This document shows positions 43,253-51,565 of a DNA stretch of 64,000 nt, piece by piece (the first letter of the stretch is position 1; the number at the start of each line of letters is the position of its first letter). Both the position numbers and the translations under genes were made by a program. The notes beneath the pieces were generated by a model. The model was not told the DNA's origin and searched no databases. It saw nothing but the letters and a program-made list of their open reading frames with translations. The DNA is from Bdellovibrionales bacterium GWA2_49_15 (GTDB lineage: Bacteria > Bdellovibrionota > Bacteriovoracia > Bacteriovoracales > Bacteriovoracaceae): assembly GCA_001769855.1 (NCBI GenBank), contig MEPP01000028.1, positions 84,359 through 148,358 on the forward strand. Direction: 5' to 3'.

Positions 43253-44577
43253 ATATAAAAATTAGCAAAATTACTCCTGCTGAAGGCAATCTTGCCATTT
43301 TAACTCCTGGTATAGGAGCGGTGACCTCGACACTCATCGCCGGTGTTTTAGCGATCAAAAAAGATATCGCTAAACCTATCGGCTCGCTGACACAAATGGG
43401 AAAAATCCGGTTAGGGAAAAGAAGTGAAAATCGCTCAGTATTAATCAAAGATCTCGTGCCTCTTGCTCCCTTGGAGAACATTGTTTTTGGCGGGTGGGAT
43501 ATCTATACCGACAATGCATACGACGCAGCTACAAAAGCGCAAGTCGTTAATCCGACCGTGCTTGAGCAGGTTAAAGAGGAAATGCAAAAGATCGTTCCCA
43601 TGAGTGCCGTTTTTGATGAAAGATTTGTAAAAAATCTCCAAGGAGAAAATAGGAAAATATACAATACCAAAATGGAAGCGGCGGAAATGCTCAGAGCGGA
43701 CATGAGAAATTTCATTAAAAACAACAACTGTAATCGCGCCGTCGTTGTCTGGTGCGCCTCAACCGAAGCTTACAATCCAATTTCCGCTGTCCACCTTTCC
43801 ATCAAATCCTTCGAGGAAGGCTTGCGAAATAACAGTGCCCATATTTCACCGTCGCAAATTTATACCTACGCCGCACTTAAAGAAAGAATTCCATATATTA
43901 ACGGCTCCCCCAGCGTCAGCGTGGAAATCCCGGCCCTTCAGGAATTAGCACACGAAATGGCCGTCGCCATCGGTGGATCGGACTTTAAAACCGGGCAAAC
44001 GTTAATGAAAACGATCATTGCTCCGGGCCTTAAAAATCGTCTTCTGGGAGTGGCCGGTTGGTTCAGCACCAATATCTTGGGCAATCGTGACGGCGAGGTT
44101 CTAAACGACCCCAGTTCTTTTAGATCAAAAGAAATTTCAAAAAGTAGTGTGCTCCAGGACATTCTTTCCCGGGAGGAGTATCCGGATTTATATAGCAATC
44201 TCTACCATAAAATCAGAATCGAGTATTATCCTCCGAGAGGAGACAACAAAGAAGGGTGGGATAATATCGATATCTTTGGCTGGCTGGGCGAGAAGATGCA
44301 GATCAAAATTGATTTTTTATGCAAGGATTCGATCTTAGCGGCCCCCATTGTATTGGATCTTGCGCTTTTTATTGATCTCTCTCAAAGAGCGGGAATGCGT
44401 GGAATTCAGGAATGGTTGAGTTTCTACTTAAAGGCCCCGATTACAAACCCAGGGATTAAGGCGGTTAATGATCTCTCACTTCAGCTGTTGAAACTCGAAA
44501 ACACCTTGCGCTTTTTTGCAAAAGAAGAACTGATTAATCACCTTGGACTTACACACTACAATATTGATGAAGAGTGA
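43249..44577 (+). CDS. ino1: Inositol-3-phosphate synthase
   Basis: The product converts glucose 6-phosphate to 1D-myo-inositol 3-phosphate with NAD+. Family blocks are GIGAVTSTLIAGVLA (~21-35, NAD-binding), VFGGWDIYTDNAYDAA, VVVWCASTEAY, GGSDFKTGQTLMKT (catalytic region), NILGNRDGEVL and CKDSILAAPIVLDLA. At 442 residues it is near the bacterial/Bacteroidetes size. The ATGA overlap with the dehydrogenase gene makes translation coupled. This gene fixes the theme of the cluster. Confidence 0.93.
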   Translation: MNIKISKITPAEGNLAILTPGIGAVTSTLIAGVLAIKKDIAKPIGSLTQMGKIRLGKRSENRSVLIKDLVPLAPLENIVFGGWDIYTDNAYDAATKAQVVNPTVLEQVKEEMQKIVPMSAVFDERFVKNLQGENRKIYNTKMEAAEMLRADMRNFIKNNNCNRAVVVWCASTEAYNPISAVHLSIKSFEEGLRNNSAHISPSQIYTYAALKERIPYINGSPSVSVEIPALQELAHEMAVAIGGSDFKTGQTLMKTIIAPGLKNRLLGVAGWFSTNILGNRDGEVLNDPSSFRSKEISKSSVLQDILSREEYPDLYSNLYHKIRIEYYPPRGDNKEGWDNIDIFGWLGEKMQIKIDFLCKDSILAAPIVLDLALFIDLSQRAGMRGIQEWLSFYLKAPITNPGIKAVNDLSLQLLKLENTLRFFAKEELINHLGLTHYNIDEE

Positions 44578-44582
44578 GGAGA

Positions 44583-45488
44583 ATGACCACACCTCTAAAT
44601 TTGCTGGGAATCTATCGCGAGGCCAAATATTCCAATCACGCCGTTGATGCAGACTGCGCAATCTTGGATGCCGTGATGGGTGCGCTCGCTGTGCGTCTGG
44701 GCGAGTCCTGCTCAATTGTAAAGATTCATCCGGAACGTGACTCTCACCTCCTTGAGCAAAGTTCCTATGACCTTATCCTTTCGATGGCACAGGACGAGAC
44801 CATCCTTGCGGCCTTAGAAGAATTAGAATCGAAGGGCGCAGTCGTTCTCAACAGCTCTCGAGCGATCAGAAATTGCTTTCGCATCGGCCTTTCGAACTTG
44901 CTGAGCGAGGCGGCCTTTTCGTATCCCCGATCGACCCTGATCAGTGTGAACAGCGGAATGACTATCAATTCTTTGAATTTTTTGAATATCTCTCGGGGAT
45001 TTTGGATAAAGCGGGGTGACTATCACGCCCTGCTTGATGAAGATGTCACCTACGTAGAATCCTTTGCGGCCGTGAACAGGGTCTTAGGTGATTTTAAAAA
45101 CCGTGGAATTGCCAAGGCCATTATTCAAGAGCACTGCCAAGGTGAACTTTTCAAATTCTATGGAGTGCGTGACAGCTTTTTTGCCCTTCGACATATGGGA
45201 AAAACTACCAAGGACCGTTACCTTACGGTCTCCGGCGATCCCCATATTGCTTTTGACCGTCAGCGGTTGGAAAGTTTGGCGCATCGGGCGGCACGAAAGC
45301 TCGGCCTTGATTATTTCGGCGGAGACTGTGTCGTTAACGAATCCGATAAGCTTCATATCATCGACTTCAATGATTGGCCCTCGTTTCGGACATGTCGCAA
45401 CGAGGTGGCACCTTATATGGCATCCTATGCACTAAGAAAATTTGAGAGTGAGGTGTCCTATGATAACTGCCTTGTACAGCGAGTTTAA
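44583..45488 (+). CDS. ATP-grasp family enzyme
   Basis: The start at 44583 follows GAGGAG; the GTG at 44574 overlaps that site and is rejected. The C-terminal half has ATP-grasp landmarks: FWIKRGDYHALL (nucleotide-binding lysine), AIIQEHCQGELFKFYGV, and the metal-binding VVNESDKLHIIDFNDWPSFRTC. The N-terminal ~100 residues are a typical pre-ATP-grasp domain. ATP-grasp enzymes either join a carboxylate to an amine or thiol (RimK, D-Ala ligase) or phosphorylate inositol phosphates (ITPK). Both fit an inositol cluster; the sequence does not decide. It overlaps the next gene by 29 bases. Confidence 0.75.
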   Translation: MTTPLNLLGIYREAKYSNHAVDADCAILDAVMGALAVRLGESCSIVKIHPERDSHLLEQSSYDLILSMAQDETILAALEELESKGAVVLNSSRAIRNCFRIGLSNLLSEAAFSYPRSTLISVNSGMTINSLNFLNISRGFWIKRGDYHALLDEDVTYVESFAAVNRVLGDFKNRGIAKAIIQEHCQGELFKFYGVRDSFFALRHMGKTTKDRYLTVSGDPHIAFDRQRLESLAHRAARKLGLDYFGGDCVVNESDKLHIIDFNDWPSFRTCRNEVAPYMASYALRKFESEVSYDNCLVQRV

Positions 45489-46404
45489 AAGTAGCATCAA
45501 GAGTCCGGATACTGAGGAAAAGTTGGATCTGGTCCTTTATCGTCCTTTTGGGTTCCTTATTGCAAAAATTTCAAAAGTATTTTCTCTAACTCCCACAATG
45601 CTTTCAATTTTTGGGCTGATCTGCGGATTGGTCTCATCATATTTTTTCCTGCAAACGGATAACACTGCGGCGCTGATCTGGGCCAGCTTCTATTTGGTCT
45701 TGTCCGGTATTTTTGACAGCGCCGATGGGCAGCTGGCCCGAATGACCAATCAATCAACCCGTATCGGATTGGTCCTTGACGGAATCTGTGATTCTCTTGT
45801 GATGATCATGGTGTATGCCGCCTGTACCCTGCCCTATCTTTCAGAACATGGTTTTATCTTTTTACCTGTTGCATGTACCGCCATCTATCTTCATTCATAT
45901 CAATGTGCAATTTTGGACTTCTATCACCGTGAATATTTATATTTTGGGTATGGAAAGATTAGCGATGACACCTATTGGAATCCGAGTGTTCGTGACTGTC
46001 AAAGGTTGATAAACCATGCCGAGGCCTGGCCGGAGCGTCTCATACATACCTTGCACATGACCTGGATAAAAAAACAACAACAGTTAACAACTCGAACTGA
46101 CTTACAGCGAATCAACATGCGTAAATATCTGTTGAGCTGTGATGAGGAGCGGAAAATTTTCTTCATGAAAGCCTATCGCCGTCATAATCTTTGGCTCCTT
46201 CCTTATTGGCGTTTAATCGGAGTCAATGCCCACACCTTTCTCATCATTATTTTTATGCTGTTTAGAAGTTTTGATCTTTATCTTATCGTTTTTGATCTTA
46301 TCCTGTTTAACGTTCTTATTTTCGTCATCGGCAGGATGCAAAAGAATTCCGATGAGCAGTTCCTTTTGGAGCTATACGTTTCAGATTATGCAAACGGCAT
46401 TTAA
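45460..46404 (+). CDS. CDP-alcohol phosphatidyltransferase
   Basis: The product is a membrane enzyme that transfers a phospho-alcohol between CMP and an acceptor. The full signature DxxDGxxAR-x8-G-x3-D-x3-D is present: Asp86, Asp89, Gly90, Ala93, Arg94, Gly103, Asp107, Asp111. Hydrophobic segments flank it (~45-65, ~70-85, ~115-145, ~240-290). The ATG at 45460 is chosen over GTG 45442 because GAGGTG lies just upstream. A ~75-residue soluble insert (~155-230) is unusual for the family. With ino1 and a nucleotidyltransferase nearby, it probably makes an inositol phosphodiester, either from CDP-diacylglycerol or from CDP-inositol. Confidence 0.88.
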   Translation: MITALYSEFKSSIKSPDTEEKLDLVLYRPFGFLIAKISKVFSLTPTMLSIFGLICGLVSSYFFLQTDNTAALIWASFYLVLSGIFDSADGQLARMTNQSTRIGLVLDGICDSLVMIMVYAACTLPYLSEHGFIFLPVACTAIYLHSYQCAILDFYHREYLYFGYGKISDDTYWNPSVRDCQRLINHAEAWPERLIHTLHMTWIKKQQQLTTRTDLQRINMRKYLLSCDEERKIFFMKAYRRHNLWLLPYWRLIGVNAHTFLIIIFMLFRSFDLYLIVFDLILFNVLIFVIGRMQKNSDEQFLLELYVSDYANGI

Positions 46405-47374
46405 AATCATTTTTTCCTTGGCCGGTCTGGCCTCGTTCATCACAATTATTCATGGTTATGGGGTCGAACTCATTGTCAGTGAGATCATTAACTCAGGGCC
46501 GATCATCATCCTCCTGGCCTTAACTTTTATTCCAACCCTCCTGTGCTATGCCCTTTCCTGGTTGCTGGTGACTTCACACTGGAACATGGTGAGCCGTTTA
46601 TCGGCCTTTCATAAGGTCGCCCTCTTTACCAAATTTACCATTGTAAGTGTGGCCTGGAACAACCTGACTCCCTTCCTGAAAGTCGGAGGGGAACCTTTGA
46701 AATACGTCATGCTCTCGCGTTATTTGTCCAAAAAAGAAACCCTGGTCAGCACCATAAACTATAATCTTATCCATGTGCTTGCCACAATTCTAAGCTTTGC
46801 ACTCTGCGCGATTTTTCTTACCTTGTTCTATGATGCCCCCGCCAGCATGCTGCTTGGGGCCTGGGCCTTGATTCTTTGCTGTGGTTTCATTATTTACTAT
46901 AGCATCGTCATCGGTCGTGCCAACTTTTCTCTGATCGCAAAGTTTTATCACGGTCCACTTTTGAGAGTGATCAGACTCAACTCATTTATTATTTTGAGAA
47001 GAATTATTACTTCTTACAAAAAACACCCAAAGACATTTATGCTTTCCCTTTTCTTTGATACCCTGGCCCGCTTTATCGAGGGACTTACGTTCTACTATGG
47101 CTTCATGTTAATTAAACATCCGATCAGCATGTTGAGCGCATCCTTTCTTGATGTGGCCCGAACCCTCGCCGATACTATTTTCTTTTTTATCCCTTACCAG
47201 GTTGGGACCCGCGAGCAAGGCGTTCATTTCTTTATGGAGAAAGTCCTCTTGATCGACACCAGCGGTTTTTTGACTGCCGTCCTACTCTATCGCTTTGTGG
47301 AACTTGCCTGGATCTTAATTGGTTATGTAGTCTGGGTTAATATGAGCAGCTCCTCCACCGATGCCAGAGTATAA
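46388..47374 (+). CDS. Flippase-like membrane protein (LPG synthase TM / AglD-like family)
   Basis: The product has about eight hydrophobic segments and the family motifs NLTPFLKVGGEPLKYVMLSRYL (in part; ~97-118) and FIPYQVGTREQGVHFFM (~270-286), as in the membrane half of lysylphosphatidylglycerol synthases (UPF0104), which act as lipid flippases or glycosyl-lipid partners. The start at 46388 overlaps the transferase gene by 17 bases; the upstream ATGs read through that gene out of frame and are rejected. Its 3' end overlaps the convergent HAD gene by 52 bases. It likely moves the cluster's lipid product across the inner membrane. Confidence 0.8.
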   Translation: MQTAFKIIFSLAGLASFITIIHGYGVELIVSEIINSGPIIILLALTFIPTLLCYALSWLLVTSHWNMVSRLSAFHKVALFTKFTIVSVAWNNLTPFLKVGGEPLKYVMLSRYLSKKETLVSTINYNLIHVLATILSFALCAIFLTLFYDAPASMLLGAWALILCCGFIIYYSIVIGRANFSLIAKFYHGPLLRVIRLNSFIILRRIITSYKKHPKTFMLSLFFDTLARFIEGLTFYYGFMLIKHPISMLSASFLDVARTLADTIFFFIPYQVGTREQGVHFFMEKVLLIDTSGFLTAVLLYRFVELAWILIGYVVWVNMSSSSTDARV

Positions 47375-48009
47375 TCGGCCTCTGTCTTTTGCAGACAGGG
47401 GTTTATCAGCACGGTTCTCATTCCTAAACGTTTTGCAGGGATGATATCGCGCTCAATATTATCTCCGACAAAACAGGTCTGCTCTGCAGGAACATCGCAT
47501 CTTTCGAGGGCACGTTTAAATATTTCCGGCCCGGGCTTGCAAAGACCGACATGATACGAATCAAGCACAAAGGCAAAAAAAGAAAATAGTGAAAAATCAT
47601 TTAAAATTTTGGCCAGGTTACCACTGAAATTGGAAATGATTCCCAGCTCGTATCTTCTTCGTAACTCTTTTATCACCTTTTGGTTGCGTCTTAGATATCC
47701 TGCTTGAATTTCAGTGATCGCTTGGGCCGTTTTGACGACGACAAAACGCTCAGAGATTTTTAGCCTCTGGGCAATAAGGTTGCATAGTAAAACATTCATT
47801 TCCAAAAGCCCGGCGTTCACCGCCAGAGACTCCGTGATTATCGTTTGATCACCGTACGAATAAGCATCCTGAAAAGGTTGCATCGGTGTTTTGAAGCTAA
47901 GAAGACCCGCCTTTTCAAACTCGTTGAAGAACAGCGTCCGCGAGTGCATCCCATCGGAATCCAGACACCCGCCGAAATCGAAAAGAATCCACTTTACCGG
48001 CAGGGTCAT
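47323..48009 (-). CDS. HAD-superfamily phosphatase
   Basis: HAD motifs are in order: FDFGGCLDSDG (nucleophile Asp11, but DFGG rather than DxD), IISNFSGN (motif II), GLCKPGPEIF (motif III lysine) and VGDNIERDIIPAKRLG (motif IV). The cap is a small helical C1 type. DFGG-type members include phosphatases and haloacid-like enzymes. The ATG overlaps the nucleotidyltransferase stop (ATGA), so both work together; removal of a phosphate from an inositol phosphate or phosphatidylinositol phosphate is the natural guess. Confidence 0.83.
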   Translation of the reverse strand: MTLPVKWILFDFGGCLDSDGMHSRTLFFNEFEKAGLLSFKTPMQPFQDAYSYGDQTIITESLAVNAGLLEMNVLLCNLIAQRLKISERFVVVKTAQAITEIQAGYLRRNQKVIKELRRRYELGIISNFSGNLAKILNDFSLFSFFAFVLDSYHVGLCKPGPEIFKRALERCDVPAEQTCFVGDNIERDIIPAKRLGMRTVLINPCLQKTEADYTLASVEELLILTQTT

Positions 48010-48716
48010 GGTCCGACCTGTCCTAAAAATGCTTCTGCACTTTGCACGTCCTCTGGACGATCAATATCCAGGGTTTTTGAAACGATAAAACATCTTATCT
48101 TATGGCGATGTTTTATCAGCTCCATTAAAAATGTTCGCATTTTCTGCTGGCGCTTTTCGATAAGTTCACTCAGGAGGGGCAACACCCGTGACGAGAGACA
48201 GTATACACCCGAAGTGACCAAAACATCTTTTTCAACAGGACACTGAAATTCGGTGATATATCCCTGAGAATCGACCTTAACGGTCAAGGGGCACTCATCT
48301 TCAATAAAAGGCGTCACCATAATCGCGGATTCGTCGTGATTAAGTGTCAGGCAAAATTGATAAAATCTTTCCGCATCGTGAGGTCTAACAATGCTGTCCA
48401 CCATGGAGATGAAAAAATGTTCGTCCGTCTGGAGATCAAGTTTTTGGCCAACCTCATAGAGCGAATGCATTGAACTCGGTGTGGTTTTAAAAAAATAATC
48501 GATCTTAAGCGTCTCAAGCGTCGGGAGAAGCGTGAAATCCATTTCTCTTTCCTCATCATTAAAGATGAGAACAATTTTCTCAAAGTTGTTAAATTGCAGA
48601 TTTTTTAACGTAAGCTCGAGCAACGGTACGCCATTTATTTTTACCAAAGGCTTGAACGGACTGACAGGCTTAAGTCGCACGCCGTGTCCGGCAGCTAAAA
48701 GACCAGCTTTTTTCAT
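48006..48716 (-). CDS. Nucleotidyltransferase (NTP-transferase fold), candidate inositol-phosphate cytidylyltransferase
   Basis: The signature LLAAGHGVRLKPVSPFKPLVKING (in part; ~6-28) is that of sugar-phosphate and inositol-phosphate nucleotidyltransferases, with the metal aspartate in SMVDSIV (~100). Length (236) is that of a single catalytic domain. In thermophiles a cytidylyltransferase of this fold makes CDP-inositol for a CDP-alcohol transferase; the neighbourhood here has the same pair of activities as separate genes. A sugar or choline-phosphate substrate remains possible. It is divergent from the aminotransferase gene and coupled to the HAD gene. Confidence 0.82.
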   Translation of the reverse strand: MKKAGLLAAGHGVRLKPVSPFKPLVKINGVPLLELTLKNLQFNNFEKIVLIFNDEEREMDFTLLPTLETLKIDYFFKTTPSSMHSLYEVGQKLDLQTDEHFFISMVDSIVRPHDAERFYQFCLTLNHDESAIMVTPFIEDECPLTVKVDSQGYITEFQCPVEKDVLVTSGVYCLSSRVLPLLSELIEKRQQKMRTFLMELIKHRHKIRCFIVSKTLDIDRPEDVQSAEAFLGQVGP

Positions 48717-48801
48717 TCCTCAATCCTATCTTTTTGAGTCAAGGAAGCTAAGGACAAATGTCATTTACCTGCCAAGTTTTCTCAATTATATCAAAGGGAC
48801 T

Positions 48802-50166
48802 ATGGAAATTTCTCAACCAAAAAATCAAAAACCTAACCTTGTCACATTTATTCCAGGTGAAAAAAGCAAGCAAGTTCGTGCTGAGGAAGACAAATTTATC
48901 GCCGACGGTCTTCAGGGCTTTGCCCTCATGGCGGGCATAGTCGTGGATCAGGCCTACGGAAACATTGTAAAAGATATCGATGGCAACGAATTTTTGGATA
49001 TCATTGGTGGCATTGGCGTAAACGGTCTTGGACATTCCCATCCTAAATTTACCCAGGCCATCGCGACCCAGTTGGCCAAGGCCAGTGTCGGCAGTTTCAC
49101 CTCCCAGGTCCGAGTCGATTTTTTAAAATTATTTGATCAGATTAAGCTGAGCAACTTGAACCGTATCCAGCTCTACTCTAGTGGCGCAGAGGCCGTGGAA
49201 TCGGCCCTTCGCTTGACCAAGAACAAAACTGGCAAATCTGAATTTGTCAGCTTTACCGGCGGCTTCCATGGTAAAACCAATGGCGCTCTCTCACTCATGG
49301 GTTCTGATTTTAAAAAGTCTTACGGGCCATTTGCCCCTGGGGCCCACATCATACCTTATGCCTATTGCTACCGATGTCCGCTCAAGACCACCTATCCCGG
49401 GTGTGGAATCGGCTGTCTTGAGGTAGGCCAGAAGCAGTTAAAGGCCAACGTCGCTGGGGGCATCGCCGCATTTATTGTAGAGCCAGTTCAAGGTTCGGCC
49501 GGGAATATTATACCTCCAAAAGAGTTTTTACCCGGGATCAAAGAATTAGCGGCCGAGCATAATGCCTTGCTGATTGCCGATGAGATGATCACAGGCTTCG
49601 GGAGAACAGGTGTCTTTTGGGGATCACAACTGTCAGGTGTCATCCCCGATCTCATGACCATCGGAAAACAGTTTGGCGGCGGCCTTCCCGTCAGCGGAGT
49701 TGTTACCTCCGATGAATTAGTCAAAACCAGACCCTGGGGCAACCCCTCCGGGTCTTCCTCAAGTTATGGAGGAAACCCCCTCGCCGCGGCGGCCGCCAGA
49801 GCAGCGACGCAAATTATCATTGACGAAAATCTGGTTTCGAATTCCAAGAAGATGGGTCTATATCTTTTGGAAAAGCTCTCGCCACTGTCAGAACTTTTTT
49901 CATTTATCGGTGAGGTGCGCGGAAGTGGTCTGATGATAGGCATCGAAATGGTCAAAGATCAGCAAAGCAAGACTCCGTTGTCCCCCCAGGCCACAGGCGA
50001 GATCTTCCGGCAATTTTTGCAGCAGGGTCTTCTCACCATGTCGTACACCTCATGTTTTAGAATTCAGCCGGCCATGACGATTGATCGTGAAACCATTGAT
50101 ACAGTCGTCAAAATCATCTTTAAGGTTTTTAAAAACGTGCAGGAAAAAAATATTCACGAATTATAG
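48802..50166 (+). CDS. Class III PLP-dependent aminotransferase
   Basis: The product transfers an amino group between an amine and a keto acid (or the reverse). PLP-binding landmarks are SSGAEAVESALRLTK (~127-140), Asp260 in IADEMITGFGRTG and the Schiff-base Lys289 (TIGKQFGGG). The YCYRCPLKTTYPGCGIGC block (~188-205) is a four-cysteine insert seen in some GABA-aminotransferase-like members. Length (455) is normal. The start at 48802 is chosen since it begins at the family N-terminus; AAGGGAC lies close upstream. An oxidised inositol (inosose) acceptor is suggested only by the neighbours; GABA or a diamine is the conventional alternative. Confidence 0.88.
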   Translation: MEISQPKNQKPNLVTFIPGEKSKQVRAEEDKFIADGLQGFALMAGIVVDQAYGNIVKDIDGNEFLDIIGGIGVNGLGHSHPKFTQAIATQLAKASVGSFTSQVRVDFLKLFDQIKLSNLNRIQLYSSGAEAVESALRLTKNKTGKSEFVSFTGGFHGKTNGALSLMGSDFKKSYGPFAPGAHIIPYAYCYRCPLKTTYPGCGIGCLEVGQKQLKANVAGGIAAFIVEPVQGSAGNIIPPKEFLPGIKELAAEHNALLIADEMITGFGRTGVFWGSQLSGVIPDLMTIGKQFGGGLPVSGVVTSDELVKTRPWGNPSGSSSSYGGNPLAAAAARAATQIIIDENLVSNSKKMGLYLLEKLSPLSELFSFIGEVRGSGLMIGIEMVKDQQSKTPLSPQATGEIFRQFLQQGLLTMSYTSCFRIQPAMTIDRETIDTVVKIIFKVFKNVQEKNIHEL

Positions 50167-50171
50167 TCACA

Positions 50172-50483
50172 CTATTTTTCTTCAACCTTTAAGAGACTTT
50201 TGACGGACTTCACTCCTTTAATTTGTTCTATTTTTTTGACTAAACTGTCTTCGATATCTTTGTTTTTTACAAATCCCTGGAGGACAACATCGCCTTGGGT
50301 CGTGGTTACATCAATCTTGAAATAGCGCGCCTCAGACTCCTTAACAATAATGGCATTCACCCTGGTGGTAATTACGGAATCATCAAGATACTCACCCGCT
50401 GATTCACCTTTCATCTTGGCGCAGCCTGAGAACAGCATCATGCCGAGAGTCAATAGAACTATTATTAAAGTAAGCTTATTCAT
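50172..50483 (-). CDS. BON-domain lipoprotein (OsmY-like)
   Basis: The ATG at 50483 has GGAGG 6 bases upstream; GTG 50486 is not needed. A lipobox (LFSGC, about Cys21) leads to one BON domain (~30-100; VITTRVNAIIVKE, VTTTQGDVVLQGFV, IKGVKSVKSLLKV), which binds membranes or phospholipids in the periplasm. It converges on the aminotransferase gene, 5 bases away. Confidence 0.88.
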   Translation of the reverse strand: MNKLTLIIVLLTLGMMLFSGCAKMKGESAGEYLDDSVITTRVNAIIVKESEARYFKIDVTTTQGDVVLQGFVKNKDIEDSLVKKIEQIKGVKSVKSLLKVEEK

Positions 50484-50544
50484 CACATTCCTCCAAATTT
50501 TTTTTCAATATTGCACTGACGGCCGATTAGATTGCAAGATGAGG

Positions 50545-51024
50545 TTAAAAATAAACATGCAGTCCGATCATCAAATCCATCTCGGCATCAGTGCGTTCGA
50601 TGATGTTCAAGGTCAGATTTGTTTTTAGGAATATTTCGAGAGGCGCTTTTTCAAAATCATAAGAGACTCCCACCGTTGCACTGGGTCCCAGCTCGAAATC
50701 CTCATCGCGAGCTTTATGATCTCCTTGGTCAAGGATAACAACTTTGCCCCCAAGGCCATAAAACCAGTTCAAGGGACTGATTCGTGATTCCGTTTTTTTT
50801 TGCCACCAAGTGAGATGTGAGGCGAAGCTAATCTCATCGCGGCCATCAAAATCAAACGCCAGCACCGAATGAATACTTTTTGCTTCGGCGAAAAGATAAT
50901 TAAGAGAGAGCCCTGTCGGAGCTCCGATCACCGCCCCCAGGCCCAACTGCTTATTGGCGGCGAAAGCGGCATTATCGAAAAAAATAAAAACAAACAAGAT
51001 CACTGATAACTTTTTGATATTCAT
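50545..51024 (-). CDS. Small outer-membrane beta-barrel protein
   Basis: A signal peptide (~1-22) is followed by ~137 residues of alternating strands (LGLGAVIGAPTGLSLNYLF, ASHLTWWQ, FYGLGGKVVIL, ATVGVSYDF) ending in HVYF, a normal barrel-assembly signal. The size suits an eight-stranded barrel. No specific family. It overlaps the upstream gene by 4 bases. Confidence 0.78.
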   Translation of the reverse strand: MNIKKLSVILFVFIFFDNAAFAANKQLGLGAVIGAPTGLSLNYLFAEAKSIHSVLAFDFDGRDEISFASHLTWWQKKTESRISPLNWFYGLGGKVVILDQGDHKARDEDFELGPSATVGVSYDFEKAPLEIFLKTNLTLNIIERTDAEMDLMIGLHVYF

Positions 51025-51488
51025 CGATCCTTCTCCTTACAAAAATCTACCTTTACATTGCGGGTAATATTATAAAGCTGCACCATTATACAATCTAGAT
51101 CTGTGTGATACACACGGATGATGTGACACTCATGGGGTTTGTTGTGACTCACATTCCATTTCATATTGGCCCGGCATTGTAGATATGCATACCGGCCTAC
51201 ACAGGCCCACTCTTTTTTTATGCAGTCGTAAACCAGGCCTCTTCCCCAGACTTTGTACGTGGGGGGAGCGACATACGGATCTTTCGTTTCTTTGGTAGCG
51301 GCCAGCTCACGCGCAACCCAAAATAAAAGGATAATTGCGATCACAATATTAATAATCTTCAAGAGAAATCCGTTTTTGCTCAAACATGCCACATTTCCCG
51401 AGTGAAAAGAGTATTTAATCACGGATATTTTTTGAGACAATGATCTAATGACGAGATATTCATCATGCCTGTCAACGGCGGTTAGCAT
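51021..51488 (-). CDS. Small membrane-anchored Cys-rich protein of unknown function
   Basis: A hydrophobic segment (~45-60; IINIVIAIILLFWVA) separates a ~40-residue N-terminal part from a C-terminal domain with six cysteines (YDCIKKEWACVG, LQCRAN, HECHI, LDCIM, DFCKE), probably disulphide-bonded outside the membrane. No ribosome-binding site is visible at the first ATG, so the start is uncertain. It is co-transcribed with the small barrel gene (4-base overlap). Confidence 0.6.
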   Translation of the reverse strand: MLTAVDRHDEYLVIRSLSQKISVIKYSFHSGNVACLSKNGFLLKIINIVIAIILLFWVARELAATKETKDPYVAPPTYKVWGRGLVYDCIKKEWACVGRYAYLQCRANMKWNVSHNKPHECHIIRVYHTDLDCIMVQLYNITRNVKVDFCKEKDR

Positions 51489-51565
51489 GGAAAGTCTTTT
51501 TACTTACCTGGTATAAATATAATTTGAACGCATTATCGAGTGGTCAACTTAGAAGGAGAAAATTT

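Noticed and set aside
46226..46387. N-terminal extension of the flippase-like protein
   Set aside because: These 54 codons are the transferase gene read in another frame; the family start fits the ATG at 46388.
48532..48801. N-terminal extension of the aminotransferase
   Set aside because: It runs antisense through the start of the nucleotidyltransferase gene; the family N-terminus begins near 48802.
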